From Rhodohalobacter mucosus (lineage in GTDB: Bacteria; Bacteroidota; Rhodothermia; Balneolales; Balneolaceae): a DNA stretch of 64,000 nucleotides. A program made the translations under genes and the position numbers. Under the pieces are notes generated by a model. That model made no database searches. It was not told where the DNA came from and was given only the letters and a program-made list of their open reading frames with translations. Each line of letters opens with the position of its first letter. Within the stretch, counting starts at the first letter, position 1. Shown piece by piece: positions 1 through 9,101 of the stretch. The DNA lies in the NCBI RefSeq assembly GCF_003150675.1, contig NZ_QGGB01000001.1:62001-126000 (forward strand), read 5' to 3'.

Positions 1-613
1 CCATCTGTCGCTCCATGAGCAGCCGCCGGTGTTCCGCCATGTCGTCGTCCTTCAGGATCTCATCAATCTCCCGGGGTTTGGGAAGCTCATCCACCGCATT
101 GATCCCGAAATGCTTCAGAAAGTACGTTGTGGTTTTATACAGAAGTGGCTTTCCGGGCGAATCAGCGCGTCCCGAGACCTTCACAAGCATTTTTTCGAGC
201 AGCTGACGAAGGATATATCCTGAATCCACACCCCGAATCTGGTCCACTTCCGGTTTGGTGATCGGCTGCCGGTAAGCCACAATAGCAAGCGTTTCAATAG
301 CGGGCTGAGACAGCTTGCGATATGCGTTTTCGTGCTGAAAAATACTTAGCCAGGGATGGAAACGGGGCTGGGTTACGAAGGTAAAGCCACCTCCGGTCTC
401 TTCAATCCGGAACGAGAGGTCGTTCTCTTCGTACCGTCCGTTGAGCTGCTCCACAATCCTCTCAATTAAGGGCCGGTCAAGTTCCAGCTCTTCCTCACTT
501 TCTTTTACGATCTCCGAAAGCTTTTCCCAGGATATGGGTTCGGGACTTGCAAAAATAAGCGATTCAATCACGGATGTGAGTCGTGTGCCATCAACAAAAC
601 GGTAATCGAGCAT
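1..613 (-). CDS. scpB: Segregation and condensation protein B, N-terminal part (cut by window edge)
   Basis: The frame is open from an ATG at 613 to the left edge, giving about 204 residues without a stop. The translation starts MLDYRFVDGTRL and carries the ScpB winged-helix pattern: a first domain with IESLIFASPEPIS, then the highly typical LSQPAIETLAIVAYRQPITK stretch around residues 108-127, followed by an IRGVDS segment and FLKHFGI. ScpB works with ScpA and SMC in the chromosome-condensing complex in the cytoplasm. Full ScpB proteins are usually about 180-250 residues, so only the C-terminal tail should be missing. It lies 134 bp downstream of the deacylase gene in the same orientation. 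The identity is clear from the motif. Confidence 0.92.
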   Translation of the reverse strand, partial: MLDYRFVDGTRLTSVIESLIFASPEPISWEKLSEIVKESEEELELDRPLIERIVEQLNGRYEENDLSFRIEETGGGFTFVTQPRFHPWLSIFQHENAYRKLSQPAIETLAIVAYRQPITKPEVDQIRGVDSGYILRQLLEKMLVKVSGRADSPGKPLLYKTTTYFLKHFGINAVDELPKPREIDEILKDDDMAEHRRLLMERQM

Positions 614-747
614 TCAGATCGGATGTGGTGAATGAAAAGTGGGTTGGAAGATAGAGTGAAAAGGGAAAAGTAGAAAGCTTTTTGAGATTGCTGCTTCTCG
701 TGCAGAGAAGCTGGAAGTCGAACTGAGAGGAGGTCAGGGGTGAGTCC

Positions 748-1914
748 CTACCGTCGGTAGCAGATAAGCGTACTTCGGTCTTTTTCGGTGACTCTGTATC
801 CCAGAAGGTGAAAAATTTCTTTCACGAAAAAGAGTGCAATATCCAGGTTCACTATGAACTCCTGCTTATCTGAGCGGGTAACTCCGGGCAGATAGGCAAG
901 AAGACTGTGAATCGAGCTGTCCCGGAGCCAGGCTGAAAATGTGAGCCAGAACGGTGACACTTCACGAATAATCAAAAAACCATCATTTCCGCTTTTCTGA
1001 TAGAGTGGCATAAAGATTCGACCCTCTTCCGGCGCTTTAATTACCTCACCCTCATCTATAGCAAGCGGTTCACCTTTCTCAACGGTATCAAAGTTCCTGT
1101 ATCCAGGATACATGTTAAAGTTATTTATATCCTCAATGTAATGGTGGTATCTGATTTCGTAATAGGAATTGGGCATACCCGAATTGTCCACCATTTCGAT
1201 TTCGTACTGCTCCAGATCGGGATAGCCGGCTTTGACCAGGCCGATATGGTGCAGAAGGAGTCTGATAAACGCTTTGCTTCGCTCTATGGATTCGAACGAA
1301 CTGTGAGCACCCGCTTCAAAACCGATGGCGCGGCATCCCAGGTTGTTGATATAGCTAAGAAGTGTTCCGTGTATATTTTCCTCTATTCCCAAAATCTGAG
1401 GCACAGGAAATTTCTGTGCAAGCTCCCGATTGGCAAGGGTGTCGTTCAGCAAAATAAATGCGCAGCTTTCAGAAGAGGTGGTGTGGAGGTCGGCAAATAG
1501 GATATCCGGCCGGTCCTGTTCATGGGCATGCAGAATATTGTCAATCTCCGACTTGATTTCGAGACTCTCAAAGTATTCAGACGGCAGGGATTTCCCGGAT
1601 TCAGCCAGTTCGGTAAAATCCTGGTCAGTATTGAATTTTTCCCAAAGGCGGTTCAGGTCCGTATCGACATAGCGCACACCCCGTTCCAGTGCTTCCAGGT
1701 TACCTGTAATGACATATATTTTTCCATCAGGCTCAATTCCGGAATTCATATACTCCTCCAGAATATTCTGTATGGCAACCACCCCGGCACGTTCATTTCC
1801 ATGTATCCCGACAAAAAAAACAACAACGGGATATCCGGGCTTTCCTGCCCCGATACTTCGAACTCTTTTTGAAATAGTCGCTTGTGGTAAGTCTGTTTCA
1901 GAACTCTTAATCAT
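748..1914 (-). CDS. Succinylglutamate desuccinylase/aspartoacylase (AstE/AspA) family zinc deacylase
   Basis: The protein has 388 residues. It shows the carboxypeptidase-A-like fold signature of AstE/aspartoacylase enzymes: zinc ligands H38 and E41 in GIHGNE, a substrate-binding DTDLNR motif at 84-89, the third zinc ligand H144 in ADLHTT, and the catalytic glutamate E200 in IGFEAG. Family members hydrolyse N-acyl amino acids such as N-succinylglutamate or N-acetylaspartate; the substrate here is unknown. There is no arginine succinyltransferase operon around it. It is the last gene of a three-gene operon and its ATG overlaps the stop of the upstream GCS2-CBS gene by 8 bp, so translation is probably coupled. 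The family call is strong and the substrate is open. Confidence 0.85.
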   Translation of the reverse strand: MIKSSETDLPQATISKRVRSIGAGKPGYPVVVFFVGIHGNERAGVVAIQNILEEYMNSGIEPDGKIYVITGNLEALERGVRYVDTDLNRLWEKFNTDQDFTELAESGKSLPSEYFESLEIKSEIDNILHAHEQDRPDILFADLHTTSSESCAFILLNDTLANRELAQKFPVPQILGIEENIHGTLLSYINNLGCRAIGFEAGAHSSFESIERSKAFIRLLLHHIGLVKAGYPDLEQYEIEMVDNSGMPNSYYEIRYHHYIEDINNFNMYPGYRNFDTVEKGEPLAIDEGEVIKAPEEGRIFMPLYQKSGNDGFLIIREVSPFWLTFSAWLRDSSIHSLLAYLPGVTRSDKQEFIVNLDIALFFVKEIFHLLGYRVTEKDRSTLICYRR

Positions 1915-3799
1915 TCTGATGCTTCATTTTTTCCCAGATTTCACGGGTGTCATGATCTGTTATAATACCCACCAGCCGGTTATCTTCCACGACGGGGAGG
2001 CAGCTTACTTTTTTATCAAGAAGCAGCAGCATCGCATACTTGAGATCATCATCCGGGCTGATTACAGCCGGATTTTCTTCCATAATCTCTGATGCTACGA
2101 TATACGGATCGTTTGAATGTTTCTTAAGGTAATCATTCAGCCGCTTTTTTGTTATAATTCCTCTCAGTTCCCCTTTCGAACTCTCCACGGGCATGTGCCG
2201 TATATTTCGCCATTCCATAATTTTCTGGACCAATTCTGCAAGATCATTCTCCTGCACCGTCACCAGATCCGTGGTCATGACGCTGCTCACAATGTCATAA
2301 CGCACTTTTAAATAATCGGACTTCTTTTTTCCGGCAACGTCCCACTCATAAACCGGCTTGCCTGTTTTACGCATTTCATCCATCACCGCCGTTAGCGCAA
2401 CCGTTGCTTCTTCACGGTCAAAATGTTCCCGAAAATTCCGGTAGCTGGTCACAATCCATCGCGATCCGGTCATATGCGTTCTGGTTCTGCCCTCTATCAC
2501 AGACAAATAATTCTCAATTTCTTTATCATCAATCCCAAGCTTTTTTAGTCCACCTTCTGCAAGCGGCAGCATCTTGTCCAGAATGAGAGCTTTGGCCGAC
2601 ATAAGTTCTCCCTCCCATACCATTCCGCTCTGTATGCCCCACATAGCCGCTTTATAAAAATTCTCCTTTGCTTCATCAAATGAGTGCTTATCCCAGTTCC
2701 CCCTGTAATTTTCGGGCATGTTGCTCATAATACCGACCCAAAAGGCCAGGTTCGCAATTTCATCTTTTTCCGTGGGACCTGATGGCATATAACGATTTTC
2801 AATGCGAAGGTGAGGAACACCGCCGCCCACGCCATAACAGGGCCGGTTCCATTTATAAATGGTTCCGTTATGGAGCTGAAGTGCTTCAAGTTTTGGAATA
2901 CCGCCCGCTTTCAGGGTTTCAAGTGAATCGGTTTCAATTTTAGTGGAAAATAGCAGGGTATGTCTTGCAATGTCATTCTTGAAGACATCCCCCAGACCCT
3001 TAATCCACCTGTTTCCATAGGTAACCCGCTGCTCGCGTTCCCGAAAGTTGAACACTTTACCGCGTGTATCGATGCTTTGCTGAAATAACGGGATTCTGGT
3101 CTCTGCCCAAAGCTGCTTTCCCAACAGAAGCGGAGAGTTTGCAACGACAGACAGAACCGGTCCCGAAATCATTTGAGCCCAGTTGTACATATCGGCGAAC
3201 TCGTCAGGCTGCACCTGTAGATGGCATTGAAAGCTGGTGTTACAGGCTTCAAAAAGGATGTTATCGTGACGAAGAATCAGTTCATCCACCCCTGTAATAT
3301 TCATCTCAAACTCTTCACCCCGAAGTTCTGAGAGGATCTCCGCGAGCGCCCGATAGCGTATTTTGGGAGTAAGATAATCAAGCTGAACCGCCCTGAAATC
3401 AATCGAAGGCAGAATACCGGTCAGAATAATTTTTTCATCCAGCGAAGATGCCGCCTCTTCTGCAAGTCCTAGCATTTCAATAAGCTGCTTTTCAACCTTC
3501 GAAAAACAGTCGGAACAAACCTCACATGGGTCCAGGTTGATTTCCAGGTTATACCTGGCCAACTCCGACGTAAAGTGTTTATCGTCAATGATATGCAGAA
3601 CGGTGGATGCATTTTTTGACGGCTTGAAGTGCCTGTCGACCAGACAAAATTCCTGCTCTGCCCCGATTCGGGTAACACCGGTCTCGAACATACCGTCGCG
3701 GAGCATTTTTTCGATTGCCTCCACATCGTGAAGAAGGTGTTTCAGAAAATATTTTCTGCTTTCCGGATCTTTGGCAATTGCTAAATTTTGGTTTCCCAT
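1907..3799 (-). CDS. GCS2-family carboxylate-amine ligase fused to a CBS-domain pair (copy B)
   Basis: The protein has 630 residues. Residues about 25-480 form a glutamate-cysteine ligase type 2 (GCS2/YbdK-like) domain: the metal-binding RIGAEQEFCLVD motif near residues 45-56, a CHLQVQPDEF segment, and LRIENRYMPSGP. The last 120 residues form two CBS motifs (SSVMTTDLVTVQ, then ASEIMEENPAVIS with GIITDHDTREI). GCS2 enzymes use ATP to join glutamate or a similar acid to an amine. CBS pairs usually sense adenosine nucleotides. A GGAGGAG Shine-Dalgarno sequence lies about 8 bp before the ATG. It follows its paralogue by 25 bp and overlaps the AstE-like gene by 8 bp. The key motifs are intact, so an active enzyme is likely, but the substrate cannot be read from sequence. 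Confidence 0.85.
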   Translation of the reverse strand: MGNQNLAIAKDPESRKYFLKHLLHDVEAIEKMLRDGMFETGVTRIGAEQEFCLVDRHFKPSKNASTVLHIIDDKHFTSELARYNLEINLDPCEVCSDCFSKVEKQLIEMLGLAEEAASSLDEKIILTGILPSIDFRAVQLDYLTPKIRYRALAEILSELRGEEFEMNITGVDELILRHDNILFEACNTSFQCHLQVQPDEFADMYNWAQMISGPVLSVVANSPLLLGKQLWAETRIPLFQQSIDTRGKVFNFREREQRVTYGNRWIKGLGDVFKNDIARHTLLFSTKIETDSLETLKAGGIPKLEALQLHNGTIYKWNRPCYGVGGGVPHLRIENRYMPSGPTEKDEIANLAFWVGIMSNMPENYRGNWDKHSFDEAKENFYKAAMWGIQSGMVWEGELMSAKALILDKMLPLAEGGLKKLGIDDKEIENYLSVIEGRTRTHMTGSRWIVTSYRNFREHFDREEATVALTAVMDEMRKTGKPVYEWDVAGKKKSDYLKVRYDIVSSVMTTDLVTVQENDLAELVQKIMEWRNIRHMPVESSKGELRGIITKKRLNDYLKKHSNDPYIVASEIMEENPAVISPDDDLKYAMLLLLDKKVSCLPVVEDNRLVGIITDHDTREIWEKMKHQND

Positions 3800-3824
3800 T
3801 TTTTTCTGCTCCTCCTGATGCGGT

Positions 3825-5750
3825 TTATTTCTGCAATCTCTTTTTATCGAGCAATCGCAGCAGACGCTTTGTGATTGTCATATAGTTCTGCTCGGTAATG
3901 ATGCCCACCAACCGGTTATTTTTCACAACCGGTAGACACCCTATCTTCTGCTCGTCCATGATTTCAATCGCCTCAAGTATGGAAGCTTCAGGGTGAATGG
4001 TAATAGGATTCTTGATCATGATCTCATCAACCGATGTGCTTCCATCTGTTTTCTGATGTATGATATCATTGTACTCCCTGAATACCATTCGCATTGTTAC
4101 CAAACCCACAAGATGCTTGCTGTCGTCCTCCACGGGAACATACCGTATTCGGCGCCATTCAATGAGGTTCGCAACCAGTTCCAGAATATCATCCTTTTGA
4201 ACGGTAAAGAGATCCGTGGTCATGAACTCCTCAACCAGGAGAGTTGAAGGCTGCCAGGTTTCCATATCGTCCACTTTGGCGAGGCCCCACTTATGAATCG
4301 GTTCTCCTTTCTTCTGGTTTTTTACCATTGCATTCGTAAGGGCCGTAAGAGCCTGCTCCCTCGACACTTTTTTACTCAGAGAGTTATAAGACTTAATCAT
4401 CCAATAGCTTCCAGTGCGGCCGGCTTCCGTACGTTCACCGATTATATCAAGATAGCTGTCCGCATCGCCCTTGTCTACCCCTGCTTTTAAAAGGCCCTCC
4501 ACGGCAATCGGAAGCAGCTCTTCACAGATCAGATCCACAGCCGTATATCGTTTGTCATCGATCCAGCGGAACTTCGTTTCCAGTCCCAGTTTGGAGGCCG
4601 CAAAAAAGTTCATTTTAGCATCGTCAAAATCCATGGTGTCAGAGATATTCCCATATACATCTCCCATTCCATTGAGCAGGCCAAGCCAAAAAGCCGCATT
4701 CGCTATCTCATCCGTCACCGTGGGTCCGGAAGGGAACACCCTGTTTTCAATTCTAAGGTGAGGCTTTCCATTGCTCACACCATAGCAGGGCCGGTTCCAA
4801 CGATACACGGTACCGTTATGAATTTGCAATGCACGGAGCTCCGGAACCGTACCCTCTTCAATCATTGAATCAACGTCTTCATCAATATCGGAGCTTAAAA
4901 TGACACGGTAACGCGCAATATCTTCCTGATAAATTTCGAGGATACTCTCTTTGAGCCATTGGTTTCCGAATGTAACCCTCGGACTTGAGTCTCTCAGGTG
5001 ATCCCCCACCTTGCGGGTATCGACCGACTGGTGGAAAAGCGCAATTCTGGTCTCTGCCCAAAGCCGCTTGCCGAAGAGCAAGGGAGAATTGACAGCACAA
5101 GACAGTACAGGGCCCGCAATTGCCTGTGCAAGATTATATTTTTGAACGAACTCATCGGGACTCACCTGCAGGTGCACCTGAAACCCGGTGTTGCACGCTT
5201 CCAGAAGCGGTGTATTGAACCTCATTAGCAGTTCATCCGTGCCCTGTATCCGAAGATCATACTCTTCACCGCGAAGCTTATTGATCGCGTCACAGAGCGC
5301 GCGGTACCTCGGAAGCGGGGTCAGGTTGTCGATGCTCAAATCCGATTTCCGAATGGTTGGAAGCACTCCAACCAGGGTAATATCTCCATTCAGTTTATTA
5401 ATGGCATCGCGCACAGTATCCAGTTTCTGCAGAATCTGAGTCTCCATGCTCGAAAGGCATTTATCCTTAAAGAGAAGGGGGGTCAGGTTTGCTTCCAGGT
5501 TAAACTGTGCCAGTTCGGTAGTAAAGCTCTGGTTGTCAATGCTTTGCAACAGGTCCATTGCACGTGAAGCAGGCCTTGTATAGTTGTCAATAAGGCAAAG
5601 CTCCTGTTCCGCCCCGATACGGACATTATCAGTCTCAAACCAGCCGTCGTCCAGCATCTTGCGCATAGCACGTACATCCCTCAGCAGATACTTAAGAAAT
5701 TGCTGTGACTGCTCTTTCGACTCCGGTAATTTTACGCGTTCATCACCCAT
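3825..5750 (-). CDS. GCS2-family carboxylate-amine ligase fused to a CBS-domain pair (copy A)
   Basis: The protein has 641 residues and is colinear with the next gene: a GCS2 domain with RIGAEQELCLID near residue 46, VHLQVSPDEF and LRIENRVFPSGP, followed by two CBS motifs (EEFMTTDLFTVQ near 513, then DEIMIKNPITIH and GCLPVVKNNRLVGIITE). The two copies have clearly diverged over their whole length, so this is an old tandem duplication and not a recent one. It is the first gene of the operon GCS2-CBS, GCS2-CBS, AstE-like. The reaction class (ATP-dependent amide formation on glutamate or a related acid) is family knowledge. A redox role like glutathione synthesis is possible, but no glutathione synthetase gene is adjacent. 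A heterodimer of the two copies is also conceivable. Confidence 0.85.
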   Translation of the reverse strand: MGDERVKLPESKEQSQQFLKYLLRDVRAMRKMLDDGWFETDNVRIGAEQELCLIDNYTRPASRAMDLLQSIDNQSFTTELAQFNLEANLTPLLFKDKCLSSMETQILQKLDTVRDAINKLNGDITLVGVLPTIRKSDLSIDNLTPLPRYRALCDAINKLRGEEYDLRIQGTDELLMRFNTPLLEACNTGFQVHLQVSPDEFVQKYNLAQAIAGPVLSCAVNSPLLFGKRLWAETRIALFHQSVDTRKVGDHLRDSSPRVTFGNQWLKESILEIYQEDIARYRVILSSDIDEDVDSMIEEGTVPELRALQIHNGTVYRWNRPCYGVSNGKPHLRIENRVFPSGPTVTDEIANAAFWLGLLNGMGDVYGNISDTMDFDDAKMNFFAASKLGLETKFRWIDDKRYTAVDLICEELLPIAVEGLLKAGVDKGDADSYLDIIGERTEAGRTGSYWMIKSYNSLSKKVSREQALTALTNAMVKNQKKGEPIHKWGLAKVDDMETWQPSTLLVEEFMTTDLFTVQKDDILELVANLIEWRRIRYVPVEDDSKHLVGLVTMRMVFREYNDIIHQKTDGSTSVDEIMIKNPITIHPEASILEAIEIMDEQKIGCLPVVKNNRLVGIITEQNYMTITKRLLRLLDKKRLQK

Positions 5751-5831
5751 AAATACAGACTATAGATTCCATCGTCCTAATAATTGAATAATTCATTCAG
5801 AAAGCAAGTGGTTTTTAAGGGCATTAGTCAT

Positions 5832-5983
5832 GAGTCTTGAGTATGGAATCTCAGGTCTATCGCAGACATGGTATGCCTGTATTGTGCTGAGCCGTTGATC
5901 CGCGGCGGAAACCGGATTCGATCTTGAAACCAATATCCGGGTCGAACAGACATACCATGTCTTAATCCAGGTACTCAAGAGTC
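5832..5983. repeat. REP/MITE-like imperfect inverted-repeat element
   Basis: This lies in the 311-bp gap between the GCS2-CBS operon and hisS. The outer arms GAGTCTTGAGTA (5832-5843) and TACTCAAGAGTC (5972-5983) are inverted copies with one mismatch. Inside them, CAGACATGGTATGCCTG (5863-5879) and ACAGACATACCATGTCT (5946-5962) are also inverted copies of each other. Each inner copy is itself a hairpin with a 7- or 6-bp stem and a 3-nt loop. Nested arms of this kind resemble REP elements that form pairs (BIMEs) or small non-autonomous transposable elements. No second copy was recognised in this window, so the repeat nature is unproven. The remainder of the gap shows only the divergent upstream regions. 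Confidence 0.5.
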
Positions 5984-6061
5984 AATACGATTTCTCCCCT
6001 ATCACTCGTATCTTCTCTTCTCACTTAAAACCGTTAACCGATACACTGATTAACTGAACAC

Positions 6062-7345
6062 ATGGCTCAGCCTACCTATACAACACATGCCGGAATGGTG
6101 GATATTTTGCCGGACGATGTCCGCAAATGGCAATTTCTTGAGGAACTGATCCGTGAAGAGGCACACAGATTTAATTTTGAGGAGATTCGTACCCCCATCA
6201 TGGAGCAGACTGAGTTGATTGTAAGGGGCCTGGGCCAGCTTACCGATATCGTCTCAAAAGAGATTTTTGCATTCAGTCGCGGGGATGATAACTACGTACT
6301 TCGGCCGGAGCTGACGGCGCCGGTTGTGCGTGCATACATCGAGCATCATCTGGATCAGCGTGGCGGATCGCAGAAGCTTTACTACATCGGACCCATGTTT
6401 CGCGCAGAGAGGCCGCAGAAAGGACGTCAGCGCCAGTTTCACCAGTTCGGCGTAGAGATTATCGGCAGCAGCGATGCCGTTGCCGACGCAGAGGTCATCG
6501 CATTCATGATTCATATCTACAACAGGATCGGGATCAAAAATACAAGACTAAAACTGAATTCAATCGGTGATCCTGAAAGCCGTGAAGCCTATAAAAATGC
6601 GCTGAAAAGCCACCTGAAGCCTCATTTTGACAAACTGAGCGATGTTTCAAAAAAACGATTTGAAAAAAATCCGCTGCGAATACTCGATTCGAAAGAGGAA
6701 GAAGATCGTCCGTTCATTGAAAGCGCACCCCTCATTACCGACTATCTGAGTCAGGAGTCGAAAGCGCATTACGACCGGGTGAAGCAGTATCTTGGTGATT
6801 TGGACATCTCTTTTGAGGAAGATCCATACCTGGTTCGGGGAATGGACTATTATACACAAACTGCATTTGAGCTGATCAGTCCCGATCTGGGTGCTCAGGA
6901 TGCCCTGGCTGGTGGCGGACGCTATGATCTGCTCGTGGAGGAGATCGGCGGACAGCCTACGCCGGCCGTAGGTTTTGCTGCCGGTATGGAGCGGCTTATG
7001 ATCGCCTGTGAAGAGCTTGACATCCCCCTGGGTACGGAAAAGCATGTGGATCTCTATGTGGTAACACTGGGTGATCAGGCGCGCAGGTGGGGACTTTCCA
7101 GCCTGCGACAATTTAGGAACCGCGGAATATCCGCAACCATGGATTACATGGGGCGGTCGATGAAGGCCCAGATGAAGGACGCCAATCGGGAGAATGCACA
7201 CTATGCCCTCATTGTGGGTGATAATGAGCTCAGGGAGAACCGGTTTACTTTACGAAACATGAAGGAGAGTGACGAGCAGCAGCTATCGCTGGATGAGATT
7301 ATCGTGATTCTGAAAAATTCATTGACAGGGCAGAAAGAATCCTGA
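6062..7345 (+). CDS. hisS: Histidine-tRNA ligase (class II)
   Basis: The protein has 427 residues, the usual bacterial length. It charges tRNA-His in the cytoplasm. The class II motifs are present: the motif 1 region with TPIMEQTELIVRG, RPELTAPVVRA, motif 2 with FRAERPQKGRQRQFHQFG near residues 113-130, and the HisRS-specific LVRGMDYYTQTAFEL near 257-271, followed by GGGRYDLLV and the C-terminal anticodon-binding domain. The ATG at 6062 gives the standard N-terminus and has no obvious Shine-Dalgarno sequence. The gene stands alone, divergent from the GCS2-CBS operon and convergent with the DUF697 gene. Confidence 0.97.
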   Translation: MAQPTYTTHAGMVDILPDDVRKWQFLEELIREEAHRFNFEEIRTPIMEQTELIVRGLGQLTDIVSKEIFAFSRGDDNYVLRPELTAPVVRAYIEHHLDQRGGSQKLYYIGPMFRAERPQKGRQRQFHQFGVEIIGSSDAVADAEVIAFMIHIYNRIGIKNTRLKLNSIGDPESREAYKNALKSHLKPHFDKLSDVSKKRFEKNPLRILDSKEEEDRPFIESAPLITDYLSQESKAHYDRVKQYLGDLDISFEEDPYLVRGMDYYTQTAFELISPDLGAQDALAGGGRYDLLVEEIGGQPTPAVGFAAGMERLMIACEELDIPLGTEKHVDLYVVTLGDQARRWGLSSLRQFRNRGISATMDYMGRSMKAQMKDANRENAHYALIVGDNELRENRFTLRNMKESDEQQLSLDEIIVILKNSLTGQKES

Positions 7346-7455
7346 TTTATTGCTGATAGCACTCATGGGGTACCATCTACTTGTACAATCCAAATAGAAG
7401 GTTTCTGCCGGTCAGCTCATATTTACATTAAGAGGTACATCAGGTTAACGGGCAA

Positions 7456-8370
7456 CTACTCCGACCCTTTATCTTTTCTCATGAACGGGCGGGAGGCCAT
7501 TCGTATCGGAGCAGAGCCGAGGTGAGCCACCAGTTTTTTGGTTCCGTCATAAATAATACCTGCAAGCATTTTCGCTGCTTCCGTTGTTGCAGAATTTCGT
7601 ATGGTCTGTCGCTCTTTGCGAACCAGTGAGTTACAATACTTTTGAGCCACCTTCCCAACACGAAGAGTCAGAAACGCATTTGAGCTGCCCGTGATGGTTG
7701 AATTCACAATTAACGACGTTCCGGGAACCATGGAAATAACGGATCCAACACCCTGAGACATGGATGATTCCAGAATTTCAAAATATTCCGCTTCATCCAG
7801 GCTGCTTGCAATAAATGCGGTTACCATAACATTGGTGTACAGAAAACTCAGCTCCTTCAGATTGGGCCGCTGCGAATAGACCCGTGCAAGTTCCCAGATC
7901 AGACGAAACTGAAGACCCAGTATGAACAGGGCATCCAGTGCACCATTCTGTGAAATAGCTGTTGTTATGAATGCACGGTAGGCCGTCTTTTTAATGATAA
8001 GATCACTCTCTGCATCCAGTTCTTTGAGCGCCAGGTGTATCTCCTCTTCAGATACAACCTTCTCCAGGCTAACCTTTGGATTCGATGACAGGCGCACCGA
8101 CAGTTTATCCATGTATCGATCGTAGTCCGGCCCTTCCTCCGAATCAGGAGGTATCAATCGTGATGGAAGCCTGATGTAAAGATAGAGAGGTGCAAGAAGG
8201 GCTGTCAGAATCACCAGCACAAATAGAATGAGCGAAATCTGTCCCAACAGCGGATGAATGGTTGCCAGAACTCCGGAAAACTGTACAGCCTGATTGATGA
8301 TCACAATAATGAGCAAAATCGTTATGGCAAGAGCGGCAATCGCCGCCACTGTTTTCATCTGTTTTTTCAT
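7456..8370 (-). CDS. DUF697/YcjF-like membrane protein
   Basis: The protein has 304 residues. Two hydrophobic segments at about 8-28 and 42-70 anchor the N-terminus. A soluble stretch follows (71-145), and then a region typical of DUF697: NGALDALFILGLQFRLIWEL with an ARVYSQRP continuation, a hydrophobic SQGVGSVISMVPG part, and a glycine/serine-rich segment ending in TLRVGKVA. DUF697 proteins are inner-membrane proteins of unknown function, often coupled with GTPases (YcjX/YcjF); no GTPase gene is next to it here. A clear GGGGAGG Shine-Dalgarno sequence precedes the ATG at 8370. The family call is by pattern recall and is moderately sure. Confidence 0.65.
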   Translation of the reverse strand: MKKQMKTVAAIAALAITILLIIVIINQAVQFSGVLATIHPLLGQISLILFVLVILTALLAPLYLYIRLPSRLIPPDSEEGPDYDRYMDKLSVRLSSNPKVSLEKVVSEEEIHLALKELDAESDLIIKKTAYRAFITTAISQNGALDALFILGLQFRLIWELARVYSQRPNLKELSFLYTNVMVTAFIASSLDEAEYFEILESSMSQGVGSVISMVPGTSLIVNSTITGSSNAFLTLRVGKVAQKYCNSLVRKERQTIRNSATTEAAKMLAGIIYDGTKKLVAHLGSAPIRMASRPFMRKDKGSE

Positions 8371-8597
8371 CGTTTCCTCCCCGATATAGGATGTTAACCT
8401 GTTTTTGTGAGCCTGTTAACTCAATATAACACGATTCGGCGGGTTCATGCATCGATATTAAGAATCTGTTGCAACGGGGACCCTTTACAACTTCTGCATT
8501 TTTTAATGTTCATGACAGAACCCGGGCTTATATTCCGCATCGAATTGAAGCGTATCCCAAATGGATAACCTTCTTACATGTACCAGCATAATCTACC

Positions 8598-9101
8598 ATG
8601 ATCCGAATCCGGCAAGCAACACGTGAGGATGCATACGCAATCACGGCCATACTGAACCAGGCCGTTAAATCCGGCAGAGAAACTGCATTTACTGATCCTG
8701 TACCTGTTACAGACCGGGAAGAGTGGCTCGCGCACCATGATCAGACCGGATATCCTGTATTTGTGGCAGCAGAAACCAAAACAGACCAGGTGATGGGTTA
8801 CCTGTCGCTGAGCCCCTGGAGAGCCGGACGCGATGCATTAAGACATACGGCAGAGATCAGCTACTATGTGCATGAGGGTTTCCGGCGCCGGGGAGTTGCC
8901 GCTGCTCTGATGACGCATGCGATTGAAGAGTGTGCTCCACTGGAAATTGACCGTCTATTAGCCATTTTACTGGATATCAATGAACCCAGTATTTCACTTC
9001 TCGAGAAATTCGGCTTTGAGCGATGGGGACATTTTCCGGGTGTTGCAAGACTTAAAGATCTTCGTGCCGGTCAATACATTTACGGTCTCTCACTGCACTG
9101 A
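8598..9101 (+). CDS. GNAT-family N-acetyltransferase, phosphinothricin acetyltransferase-like
   Basis: The protein has 167 residues. The N-terminus MIRIRQATREDAYAITAILNQ and the ETAFTDPVPVT segment match the PAT/Bar-type GNAT subfamily. The acetyl-CoA site is visible as YVHEGFRRRGVAAALM near residues 92-107, followed by an LLAILLDINEPSISLLEKFGF block. Enzymes of this group acetylate small amines such as phosphinothricin or methionine sulfoximine, or amino-acid-like toxins. The exact substrate is unknown. It is a single gene, and its end overlaps the end of the convergent DUF885 gene by 12 bp. Confidence 0.85.
   Translation: MIRIRQATREDAYAITAILNQAVKSGRETAFTDPVPVTDREEWLAHHDQTGYPVFVAAETKTDQVMGYLSLSPWRAGRDALRHTAEISYYVHEGFRRRGVAAALMTHAIEECAPLEIDRLLAILLDINEPSISLLEKFGFERWGHFPGVARLKDLRAGQYIYGLSLH

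Noticed and set aside
5793-5978. 61-codon minus-strand frame in the gap before hisS
   Set aside because: It falls in the inverted-repeat element and has no family signature, so it is more likely a chance frame.
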